DNA of 64,000 nucleotides from Phoronis australis (Eukaryota > Phoronida > Phoronidae), in contig NMRA01000677.1 in the NCBI GenBank assembly GCA_002633005.1, positions 62,001 to 126,000 of the forward strand. Direction: 5' to 3'. Below are positions 28,401 through 35,785 of this stretch, one piece after another. The notes beneath the pieces are model-generated. The model was not told the DNA's origin. It searched no databases and worked only from the letters and a program-made list of their open reading frames with translations. The position numbers were made by a program, and so were the translations under genes. Within the stretch, counting starts at the first letter, position 1; each line of letters begins with the position of its first letter.

Positions 28401-31400
28401 CGAAGACTGTCATCATAGCTGTGTGTAGCGCTGTGGCGTACTTGGCTCTGGTCGTCAGTCTGACGATATGCTGTAGTATACGCGTTGCGCGTAGAAAGAA
28501 GAGGAAGGCCGCGGAAGGTGCGTAGTTGGTGCGCCAAAAGTCGCACACACAAAATCCCCGACTTCTATTTAAGCCACTGTCACTGAGTTAACATTAGAAG
28601 CAATAATCTGCCCCAGAATTGATTTTGAAATGAGATAGTCTGAGATGCATTTTAAGCCTTTCTGAGAGGTTTATAGTTATATGTAATAAATATTTGTGAT
28701 GAAGAATTCAATGCAGGAGTTTTTATCAGCTAGGCGGAAGGATTTTATAAATTTTCTTTAATGCAGGAGGTTGCTGACATCGGGAGAGTTAGAGTCTTTG
28801 CATTTGGTCCATGGTGTTAAGCGTATGGTAACTCACTGTATTAAAAATAAACAAAGAACAAAACTGCTTGAGCCCAAGACATGATCAAAACAACAGCAAA
28901 GGTGGCATTGTGTGTGGCTTTAAATTAGGGAAACAATACATTTTTGGTATGATTTTGAGCTCAGATACATATTACTGGTTACCTTAACTACTATTTTAAT
29001 GTGGTTCAGAGTGAAGAGTCTTCATGTTTAGAATGCAGTAGCTGGAAAATGGAATTAAATTTTGTCAAAATTCTCGTAAGATTAACTTGGTTTGTACTGT
29101 GCGGAAGTCTTCAAAGAAAAGTTGGTAAAATTTTGAGCATTTAGTGAGCCCTTTAAAACAGAGACAAATGTCATTTTTATAACATTTTTCTATCAGATTT
29201 CTATATGTGAGCACCACTGTGTGTATTGTGATTTACAAACTTTTGATAAAAATTTGATAATGAAGTGTGAAGTGTAAGTAAAATAAAAATAGATTGAAGT
29301 AAAAATAGATTGTACATTTCCAACGCTAAAGTAAAAAAGGCTTTGCATTTTAGAAGGAAAAAAGGCCCCCAATGGCCAGGTGCCCGAGTCCCAGGGACTG
29401 TTAAAGGTGAAGAATGGTGAGGTAAAGCAGAATAACCATATGAAGGAAGAGGTTCGCTCTAATGTCTCGTCCAATCCCAGTCAGTCGACGCACAGTTCGA
29501 GGCGACGAGAGAGCTACAATAGTCTCAACTTCCCGAGACACGACCTGCAGACGGTGGCCAAACTGGGTGAGTTAAGAGACACTGGTGATGTCGCAGTCAC
29601 GTGCTCATATTAAAATTTGGCTAAACCTTGAGAATTTCGCTCAATAAAATTTAGTCTTGATAGATCCAGTTGTTGGAGGAAGCTGACGGAAGATGAATCT
29701 TTTTCCTGTCTCACTTAATTACTTAGACAATTGTTGAGGATTTAAAATCTTACTAACCAACAAATGATTAGTGTTGTCCTAGACTTTGCATTTGTTTTCT
29801 GGTAACTCAGTCATATGTGATAAGTTCCCATTGCCCAAAAATTGGATTAACTCATTGTTTGGGCTACAGTGAACACAGACCATACTTGCCTATTGGTTTC
29901 CCATTATATCTATGCAGCAGGTGATCTACGATTTAACTCACAGTGGCTTACTCAACCAGCTGTGCCGTTATGTTATGTTGGGGTGACTTTTTTGTCTTTT
30001 GAGGCGCTTCAATCCTTCTGCTGCAGTACAAGACAAAAGTAATCGAACAAAATACTATTTCTGTTAACTTGTAACTGTTATGGCTGCAAGATTTTTAGTT
30101 TCAGAATGTCTAACTTTTCTGCTAATTCCACTTTAATTCTCGTAATGACTACTTAGATGATGAACTCGCCCTTCACCCTGCTGTGATGACGGAGAGTTCT
30201 GTGTCATTCTTTTACTCTTGGTTCCAAGTATTTGATATTTCAATAACACAGTATCTGCCGATCGAAAAACAGTCACATTTCCTGCATTTTTGGAGAAATC
30301 AAAATTGAAACCATTCATGTGATGGACGCAAATTTGCAGTTCGTGCACTGCACGGCCATCAGTTGTACTTAGTGGTAGGAACTCCTTCCAATACCCTCCA
30401 TTGCTGGTCACTAGAAACACATGTATGTCCCCTGATTTCATTTCTTTGTTGATGCTATTTTTAGTTGGTCACACATTTTCCAGACAGGTGCCCATTAGCA
30501 TGGTTTTATCCATTGAAGGAACATTTTTAAGCTTGCAAATATTTTTCTACGAATCATAATTAAACATACTTCTTTTCAAATCCTCAGGTAAGGGAATGTT
30601 TGGTGATGTTTTCCTGGCCAAAGCAAAAGGTATACGCGACGAGGAAGCAGAGACTCTTGTCGTGGTCAAGTCATTGGTCAGCAAAGATGACAGTCATCAT
30701 TTTGACTTTCGCCATGAGATGGACATGTACGGCAAATTGAACCATGAGAATCTAGTTGCGCTGATGGGTGTGTGTCGGGAGGCGGAGCCAATTTACATCA
30801 TCCTGGAATACCTCGATTGGGTGAGTGGTTTTTCGTTTTGGGACTAGTGGTTTAACAGTATCTGTGACAGGTGTAGGTTTGAAGAAATTTGACACAACGC
30901 CTTTAGAGGCCGATTTTTGTTAGTGTCAAATTAACGTCATATAGGACCTTACTGACCAATCTGTATTTAGCCAGATATCTAGCCAAATATCTGAGGGCTG
31001 TTCAGTAAAATCCATGTGGGAGGGGGGGGACGGCAGTAGAAATAAAAATTCATGGGTGGTGGTCTTCAGAAAAAACTCAAATTATGGGTGGTTGTTCAAG
31101 TAAGAAGTGATGCATTAAAAATGGGTGGTATTTTTTGGCCTGTTAATGTTGACAGGTTGGTTACTTCATCCTCAAAACTCAAAAAATGCAATTGGCATAT
31201 ATCCTAACTTATCCAAGTACAATAAAGCCCATATTGCCAGTGAACAGAGTGCAATATGTTCACTAAGCCATTAATCAAGTCATGGGCAACTTGACTTGAG
31301 CCAACAGTTTGTCTGCAGTCCTATTGAATTGAAAAGTTATGCAACACTAAACTGGTGTTAACACATATAAGAAAATTGATGATTTTTAAATAAAAAGTAT

Positions 31401-33121
31401 GAGGAGTAAGTAAACAAGTTCCAATATTCACTTGACATAGAAGTATAAAATAGTTCGTGGAGACAGTTTGAGATTCATAGATCCTTATAATTGAAAAAAT
31501 GCTCATTGAAATTATAGACACATGGTGGCTGCCAAAAGTATTGCTCACAGGCTACTTTAGTTTTGACAATATTGGACAAGACAACTAGTTCTTGTCTGTC
31601 AATCATCTAAGTTCTTAACAGGTCCTCCTGGAGGCAATTTGTTTGCAAGTGTTGGATTTTATATTTTAACCTATTAAAAATAATTAAAAAATTATGGGTC
31701 ATGGGTTGGAGAAATAAATGAAAAATATGGGCGGTGGGTACGAAATAAAAGTGCCTTCCCCCCTCCCATACAGATTTTGCTGGAACAGCCCTGATAAGCT
31801 TTGATTTTAACTCAGTTATATATTTTCTGAAAGTAAAAAACTGTAGAATTTGAATTTTGACTTTTTACCAACCTGCCAGTAATAGTGTCACATGACCATG
31901 TCTTTTAAGTAACATGTAGCAAAAACGAAAGGTATTTTTGTAGTAAAACAACAGTATTAATAACAAGATAAATTTTTATATGATGTAAATCCCCAAGATG
32001 AGATCTCAAAACTGCTGCTACAATTTTCTAAAATATTTCGTTTTCGTTTTGTTGAAACTTAATTTTTTATGAAGTCATAAAAGTCCTATCATTTGCCCCT
32101 CACGCAAAAGTGAAGCATTTTAAAATCAGTTCTTAACAGCGATATGATGTTGCGAACCCAAATTTGGAATTTATCGAGACCCTATCTAACCTTACTGTCC
32201 CAAAGTTGGCAACAGTTTGTCATTAACCCGTGATAGTTAATTTTAAGAAATTTTAGTCGCATGAAATGTGTTCAGCTAACATAATGGCACTCTCAGTTCA
32301 GTTTAACTTTTGTTAAACAATTTGTATTTACACGAAGCTCAAGTAGGAATGTAATCGGGGTATTTAGCAGCAAATATTCTTAAGGTCTTGTGTCCTGTTA
32401 ACACTGAACACCCCTGATTGAGTCTCTGATAACGATTGGCGAGTGAAGATTTTCAACCGAAGAATACTGTTTTGTTATTTTTGTTAGTGTGTCAGTTGAT
32501 TTTTGATTGAAGATTTTGTGAAAATTTGATGAAATCTTATTTCAGGGAGATCTGAAACAATTTCTTGTGGCAACCAGAAAGGACAATGGTCGACATGTCA
32601 AAGTGTCGGCACTGACGTTAGCTCAGAAGGTCACATTGTGCAATCAAATAGCTCTCGGTATGGAGCATCTATCAAACAATCGCTTCGTCCACAGGGACCT
32701 AGCAGCAAGAAACATCATGCTGTCCTCGTCATTCAATGTCAAAGTCACCAGTCTCGGACTAAGCAAGGACATCTACGCTGCGGAGTACTACACTCATCAT
32801 AATATCGCTATACCGCTTCGGTGGATGCCTGCGGAGTCTATCTTCGAGGATGAGTATTCAACCAAAAGCGACGTCTGGGCGTACGGTATTTTCCTCTGGG
32901 AGGTGCTGACAGGCGGGGATCTTCCGTACAAGTCCCGTAGCAATGAAGAGGTGTTAGAAGGGATCAAATCCGGTGACCTACGACCCGAACTGTTGCCCAC
33001 CTGGCCAGAGCATTTGCAATCACTCATGGTGCGGTGTTGGAGTGAGAGTCCTAAGGATCGGCCATCATTTAGTCAGATAGCAGTGGACATTGGTCAAATA
33101 CAGGTGGACAGTGATGTCTGA
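4292..33121 (+). CDS. PTK7: PTK7-type receptor pseudokinase, 16 exons, 5' end unresolved
   Basis: Plasma-membrane receptor of the PTK7/Off-track family, a co-receptor in Wnt and planar-cell-polarity signalling. Coding exons: 4292-4424, 6295-6443, 12304-12451, 14062-14192, 21222-21351, 22531-22697, 23172-23317, 24481-24631, 25074-25219, 26052-26175, 26660-26811, 27605-27725, 28278-28517, 29354-29566, 30588-30820, 32546-33121. All have GT-AG borders and the phases join into one open frame of 985 residues plus a partial codon. Order: six Ig domains, one transmembrane helix, a basic juxtamembrane stretch, then a kinase-like domain. The kinase part has GKGMFGDV, VVVK and HRDLAARN but SLG in place of DFG, as expected of a pseudokinase. 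Human PTK7 has seven Ig domains and about 1070 residues, so a signal peptide and possibly one Ig domain are missing here. The ectodomain introns are long and repeat-rich. Confidence 0.95.
4425..6294 (+). other. PTK7 intron with degraded repeats
   Basis: Stretches near 4530-4610 and 4905-4960 resemble each other and 10800-10920 (shared words such as CCAGTTTGG and TTCATCATAT), suggesting an old dispersed repeat. No coding signal seen. Confidence 0.4.
6295..6443 (+). CDS. PTK7: PTK7 exon: first visible Ig domain, C-terminal half
   Basis: Acceptor TGTTTTAG, donor GTGGGT; in phase 2, out phase 1. It carries the second Ig cysteine in the usual D-x-G-x-Y-x-C pattern (DNGVYSCLA). The N gap begins 45 bases downstream, so an additional exon could be hidden in the following intron. 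Confidence 0.93.
6489..6992. other. Assembly gap of 504 Ns
   Basis: Run of N inside a PTK7 intron flanked by phase-1 exons. A complete phase-1 Ig unit could be hidden here, but nothing shows it. Confidence 0.99.
8096..8272 (-). mobile_element. tRNA-derived SINE, copy 1
   Basis: On the minus strand it reads box A TGGCCTAAGATAGG, box B GGTTCGAGTCT, then the family body (GAGTCAGGTCTATAGCTCC) and tail CGCCTGCAATTATTTTT. Same order as the copies at 35231 and 59431. Confidence 0.8.
12087..12272 (+). repeat. 31-bp minisatellite, 6 copies
   Basis: Six direct units of exactly 31 bases at 12087, 12118, 12149, 12180, 12211 and 12242; units 1-5 are nearly identical and the last has diverged. Each begins TATAAATAGGATTG and contains TTCATGTTCAG. 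The array ends 31 bases before a PTK7 exon. Confidence 0.97.
12304..12451 (+). CDS. PTK7: PTK7 exon: second visible Ig domain, N-terminal half
   Basis: Acceptor GTTTATTCCAG, donor GTAAGT; in phase 1, out phase 2. First cysteine in AMLNCKF, tryptophan in TDWYFG. It aligns by eye with human Ig3, including the NxSR end. A 31-bp minisatellite ends only 31 bases before this exon. Confidence 0.93.
12452..14061 (+). other. PTK7 intron without clear features
   Basis: About 1.6 kb splitting an Ig domain. No exon, RNA gene or well-defined repeat recognised. Confidence 0.5.
14062..14192 (+). CDS. PTK7: PTK7 exon: second visible Ig domain, C-terminal half
   Basis: Acceptor ATCTTTTCTAG, donor GTAAGT; in phase 2, out phase 1. 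Encodes YPNGSLAL and RDAGTYKCIG with the second Ig cysteine, matching human Ig3 (FANGSLLL...NAGIYRCIG) closely. Confidence 0.94.
14846..14913 (-). repeat. tRNA-like sequence (degenerate tRNA or SINE head)
   Basis: Minus strand carries TGGCTCAGCCGTAGAG (box A, with a GCTC/GAGC D stem) and GGTTTGATTCC (box B), with complementary ends GCGTGG/CCACGC. The anticodon and T stems do not fold properly and the spacing from acceptor to D arm is wrong, so it is unlikely to be a working tRNA. Confidence 0.4.
17171..17440 (+). repeat. Dispersed intronic repeat, copy 1
   Basis: Shares with 24055-24320 and 31823-32130 the sequence CACGTGACCATGTCTTT, a following AAGGTATATT block and TTCGTTTTCATTTT further on. 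Borders are approximate. Confidence 0.7.
19206..19395. mobile_element. 190-bp hairpin MITE
   Basis: Imperfect inverted arms of about 67 bases: left begins ACCGTATTCACGCAGTTGCC, the right arm read in reverse begins ACCTTATTCACGTAGTTGCC. No coding content. Target duplication not clear. Confidence 0.8.
21222..21351 (+). CDS. PTK7: PTK7 exon: third visible Ig domain, N-terminal half
   Basis: Follows a 7-kb intron. Acceptor TTTATGTTTAG, donor GTATGC; in phase 1, out phase 2. First cysteine in FEISCYPPGG; the core tryptophan falls at the start of the next exon. The stretch SFEPRLP matches human LFEPRVF before Ig4. Confidence 0.92.
22531..22697 (+). CDS. PTK7: PTK7 exon: third visible Ig domain, C-terminal half
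   Basis: Acceptor TATGTACCAG, donor GTAAGA; in phase 2, out phase 1. Starts with WEGPTGRA and contains DDSGKYTCVASNLAG, matching human SDAGVYTCHAANLAG of Ig4. Confidence 0.95.
23172..23317 (+). CDS. PTK7: PTK7 exon: fourth visible Ig domain, N-terminal half
   Basis: Acceptor AATTTCATAG, donor GTAAGT; in phase 1, out phase 0. First cysteine in AEFECGYV, tryptophan in SIVWLKG. This is the first of three Ig domains whose internal intron is phase 0, unlike the phase-2 splits of the preceding three. Confidence 0.93.
24055..24320 (+). repeat. Dispersed intronic repeat, copy 2
   Basis: Same family and orientation as 17171-17440; shows GGTCACGTGACCATGTCTTT at 24119-24138 and TTCGTTTTCGTTTC downstream. 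Confidence 0.7.
24481..24631 (+). CDS. PTK7: PTK7 exon: fourth visible Ig domain, C-terminal half
   Basis: Acceptor GTTATTGTAG, donor GTAAGT; in phase 0, out phase 1. Second cysteine in SDEGRYSCNIT; ends ARLTVR, the G strand. Confidence 0.93.
25074..25219 (+). CDS. PTK7: PTK7 exon: fifth visible Ig domain, N-terminal half
   Basis: Acceptor TTACTTGCAG, donor GTAAGC; in phase 1, out phase 0. Starts KKLKFVPKPV, matching human EKLKFTPPPQ at Ig6. First cysteine in FTIHCVAEG, tryptophan in KVKWIRYG. Confidence 0.95.
25574..25805 (+). mobile_element. hAT-like MITE, one end lost
   Basis: Begins CAGGGCTCGGAATTTTCCTC and continues as the reverse complement of the intact copy at 62041-62296. The distal terminal repeat is missing. 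CAGGG ends are typical of hAT elements by family knowledge. Confidence 0.75.
26052..26175 (+). CDS. PTK7: PTK7 exon: fifth visible Ig domain, C-terminal half
   Basis: Acceptor TTTCATTTTAG, donor GTAAGT; in phase 0, out phase 1. Second cysteine in QAGQYTCVAW. The donor at 26176 was chosen because it keeps the frame into the next exon (VTVGLKPRI). Confidence 0.93.
26660..26811 (+). CDS. PTK7: PTK7 exon: sixth visible Ig domain, N-terminal half
   Basis: Acceptor GGTTTTCAG, donor GTATGT; in phase 1, out phase 0. Encodes YEGHPAILNCVATGDPKP and NWVK, matching human YQGHTALLQCEAQGDPKP of the membrane-proximal Ig domain. Confidence 0.96.
27605..27725 (+). CDS. PTK7: PTK7 exon: sixth visible Ig domain, C-terminal half
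   Basis: Acceptor TTGTTGCAG, donor GTAAGC; in phase 0, out phase 1. Encodes IFPNGSLYF and SDIGVYGCIAGN, matching human IFQNGSLVI and DSGRYTCIAGN. Confidence 0.96.
28278..28517 (+). CDS. PTK7: PTK7 exon: stalk and transmembrane helix
   Basis: Acceptor CACACACAG, donor GTGCGT. After an acidic linker (EQEEDG) comes one hydrophobic helix of about 23 residues starting TVIIAVCSAVAYLALVV, then a basic stop-transfer run (RVARRKKRKAAE). The AVAY core is shared with the human PTK7 helix. Two cysteines at the inner membrane face could be lipidated, which is inference. Confidence 0.95.
29354..29566 (+). CDS. PTK7: PTK7 exon: cytoplasmic juxtamembrane segment
   Basis: Acceptor TTGCATTTTAG, donor GTGAGT. 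Low-complexity, polar and Ser/Asn-rich linker ending NFPRHDLQTVAKLG, which matches human HFPRSSLQPITTLG before the glycine loop. The RRRESYNS stretch is a plausible basophilic phosphorylation site by pattern only. Confidence 0.94.
30133..30441 (-). other. Unidentified 102-codon open frame in PTK7 intron
   Basis: Antisense to PTK7, between the juxtamembrane and first kinase exons. The translation looks protein-like (for example HELQICVHHMNGFNFDFSKN) and the block is less AT-rich than its surroundings. I do not recognise the family. It could be a decayed gene fragment or chance. Confidence 0.25.
30588..30820 (+). CDS. PTK7: PTK7 exon: kinase-like N lobe
   Basis: Acceptor AAATCCTCAG, donor GTGAGT. 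Encodes the glycine loop GKGMFGDVFLAKA, the beta-3 lysine in VVVKSL, a helix-C region (HEMDMYGKLNHENLVALMG) and the hinge (IILEYLDW). The GxGxFG pattern is complete here, whereas human PTK7 has GKSEFG. Confidence 0.97.
30994..31792. mobile_element. 799-bp terminal-inverted-repeat element
   Basis: Ends are inverted: left AGGGCTGTTCAGTAAAATCC, right read in reverse AGGGCTGTTCCAGCAAAATC, each continuing to a G-rich run (about 33 bases of inverted repeat). Subterminal ATGGGTGG-like words recur at both sides. No transposase. It lies in the PTK7 intron between the two kinase exons. Confidence 0.8.
31823..32130 (+). repeat. Dispersed intronic repeat, copy 3
   Basis: Same family and orientation as 17171-17440 and 24055-24320; shows CACATGACCATGTCTTT and TTCGTTTTCGTTTTG. 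Confidence 0.7.
32546..33121 (+). CDS. PTK7: PTK7 terminal exon: kinase-like C lobe and stop
   Basis: Acceptor TTATTTCAG, ends at TGA 33119-33121. The catalytic loop reads HRDLAARN (human PTK7 has HKDLAARN). The DFG position reads SLG, followed by LSKDIY. It continues with PLRWMPAESIF, STKSDVWAYG and CW-x5-DRPSF. The missing DFG aspartate removes normal magnesium binding, so catalysis is unlikely although HRD is intact. Confidence 0.98.
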   Translation, partial: GDLKQFLVATRKDNGRHVKVSALTLAQKVTLCNQIALGMEHLSNNRFVHRDLAARNIMLSSSFNVKVTSLGLSKDIYAAEYYTHHNIAIPLRWMPAESIFEDEYSTKSDVWAYGIFLWEVLTGGDLPYKSRSNEEVLEGIKSGDLRPELLPTWPEHLQSLMVRCWSESPKDRPSFSQIAVDIGQIQVDSDV

Positions 33122-35150
33122 GATGTAGTAGTAGTCGTAGCGCGTCGCATTGTAACTCGTTATTAGTGCAAAAACTTGAACAGGGTACTATTCTACACGG
33201 TGCTGCTTGTAACAGAAACATACTCTGTAGTGATGAAGTAAGAAGTGGTTTTGATTACATTGGTGGTATAGGTAGGATACGAATCATGTGCTGAAGCTAG
33301 GGATCAAATTTCGCATGAAATTTGGATGCTAGATAACACTATTGGAAACTAGAAATTAGTCTACATGTAGCTTAGACAGTTTCATGAAATTGGACTAAGG
33401 CTAAAATTCAAAAAAATCTGTCCGCAACTCCAAGACAAAAGACAGAAATCTGTGGCCTACTCAGCAGCAGACTAAAGCCAAAGCCTAAACCAAAAAATCA
33501 ACTTTTGTCTATAGACTCTTGGAGAAACGGGCCTGGTGTATGATGCTTGACACAACACCTTAAACTTGTTTAAGCCGGTAATGTTGTGTCACATGCAATC
33601 AAAATATCCAATGGGTGGTTGAAACTGAGTGCTGAATCCAAGACCACCAAAATTTATTGAAGACTCTTAGTTCGAATAGTATCTAATGCTTTGAGTAAAT
33701 TTTCAATGTTACTTGTCATTTGTCAATGTTTGGCCGATTCTTGGGAGAAGATGAAAGGTGCCCAACAATGCACAGTGGAAACAGTCCTTGATATATTTGT
33801 GCTTTACAAGTTGTTCGCAGAACACAACTTGGTTGCAGTACAAACCTGAAATTTCTGCAGTGCAGTTTGGTATGCAAAATTGCATTTAGTGTTCTGCATC
33901 CGCGCGTATTTAGGCCTTTGTGTTTATTTGTGAAGTTAAACCTCTATTCCGATTTAGGTACATGTGCCTATGTGTGAAACAATTTCTAAAATATCTTAGA
34001 GCAACTAGACTTACTTGTTGCAAAATAGTTGACATTGACTTGTGTTCAATTTAACAATAAAAAGTGTTAGGAATGGACAAAAAATGCAACATAACGCCAC
34101 TTTGTGACTTTCAAGTATTTATTCATTGTGTTTCATTTTGTCCCAATTTAGATTGAATATTTTGGGCAAGGATTCGTACCATTATCAGCTGGCGATAATG
34201 CTCCTTGTAAAAGCGAGAAAAAAAAATCGAGTCTTGGCCATTTTAATTGTCAGAGAAAAATTTAATGCCAAACCATTGAGTGTGAATTTTTATTGTTGTT
34301 TTTTTAAGTTCTTGTCTGATGAATTAATTCGAAATCATAAAATTTCATGTTAGTATCCACTGCGCTAGCAGATGTTTTGTTGCGACAGCATTTAAAATCA
34401 ATTCTCTGTGGTGACCGGATTAAGCCTGCTGTCGAGGGTTCCAGTCATTGGGTTGTTATTTTGGGAATCAAGCATTATTGACATGTTTGATTTGAACAGC
34501 AGAGACTATAGATGTTGATATTGCTATGTAATTTGATTGCTATACAACTTCATATTTTATCTTTTAGTATGTGCGAATAATGCATTCAATGTTTTTATTA
34601 AAGTGAATTGCGTCTTGACATTGCAGTTGAGTGAACCAAAGGTGCTTCCTTTTTGAAATCATTTTAAAAAAGCGTGGTCAAATGGTTTATGCAAAGGCAT
34701 ATTGCATCAAGCCTCAAATATGTACGAGTAGGCAATACAATCACTTACTGGGTAACCAGTTTAATGCCCGTTACTTGGTGGAGAGAACTGGTTCTCAAAG
34801 TACAGTACCACTGCAAGTGATTATTCTGCAAGTGTGTGCATACATCAAGTCCTAGACATTAGTACCTGCATGATACTGGGTACACTGTTATCATGATCAA
34901 GTTGTGATTCATCGTAGAATGTTCAGCAATAAGCTAATGAACTCATGTGAGGTCCAGTAGGGAGTATTTATTGACTTGTGTTGCATTAAACCTTGTGACT
35001 GTTGTGTAAGTAAATTGGATTCATACACTAGTGTTTGTAGACATTTTATAACATTTTATTTGTACATTTTTGTAAATAATTCTTATTATGTACAAGCTAT
35101 GGTTACTTTTGTAGTAAACTTGTTGTATCAATAAATTATTAGTAAAAGTG
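33122..35150 (+). other. PTK7: PTK7 3' UTR (probable)
   Basis: Noncoding sequence after the stop. Candidate poly(A) signals are at 34056-34061 and 35130-35135. A segment at about 33955-34060 resembles 58005-58125. Confidence 0.55.
35130..35135 (+). terminator. PTK7: Candidate PTK7 poly(A) signal
   Basis: AATAAA followed by a T/GT-bearing stretch. An earlier AATAAA at 34056-34061 is an alternative. Confidence 0.45.
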
Positions 35151-35179
35151 ACCTTTTTCATCTAGATTCATTCAAAAAC

Positions 35180-35185
35180 TTTATT
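35180..35185 (-). terminator. POLR1C: Candidate POLR1C poly(A) signal
   Basis: AATAAA on the minus strand, 476 bases past the POLR1C stop. If used, the SINE at 35231 lies in the POLR1C 3' UTR and the 3' ends of PTK7 and POLR1C almost meet. Confidence 0.35.
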
Positions 35186-35230
35186 TACCTTTTGAACATG
35201 TTATATTAGATAGACCGAGTTGGGTCAAGG

Positions 35231-35470
35231 AGGCAGTGTGGCCTAGTGCGACAAGTGTCCACATCCTTTACTCAAGGTCATGGATTCGAGTCCCACTGGG
35301 GCACAGTGCTGGACCCTAGAGTCAGGTCTATATCTCCTCAGCTCGGTTTCAACTATGTATTAAAACATAAAAATGGTAACAGGCAATCAGTGCAATGGGC
35401 CCACATGCGTGGAATTCGTACGACTGGTACAATGTGTACCAGACCACCTGCAATTACTTTTTGTATTATA
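35231..35470 (+). mobile_element. tRNA-derived SINE, copy 2
   Basis: Box A TGGCCTAGTGCG, box B GGATTCGAGTCCC, then CCTAGAGTCAGGTCTATATC, a family middle (CAGTGCAATGGGCC) and a CCACCTGCAATTACTTTTT end. Located between the PTK7 and POLR1C stop codons. Confidence 0.85.
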
Positions 35471-35660
35471 AGGCTGGGTTGTGTTTCTGAATTGAAGACT
35501 TGACAGGAAAGGACTCCGTGTTGACCTTAATAAGAATACGTAATAATAACCAGTTATTTTACACATTACTAATCCGCGTGATACAAGTCGTATGCAACAG
35601 CTTCAGCAAAACATTCAGTTCTGTTCATTGCCATGCATGGTCTTCATTCAAACAGTCCAT

Positions 35661-35785
35661 TCACTGTGTCTCCATCTGTGTACTGTCTAGTTCTTGGAGT
35701 AATTTCCTACACTTCGATATCAACACCTTGATGGCTTCGTTCACTAACACAGCAGGAGGTAGGATCCCGGTCGATTCAACGGAAA
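35661..35785 (-). CDS. POLR1C: POLR1C exon 9 and stop
   Basis: Encodes [20 protein letters not shown] and the helical C terminus ending QMETQ, then TGA at 35663-35661. Human has [20 protein letters not shown] at this place. Confidence 0.97.
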
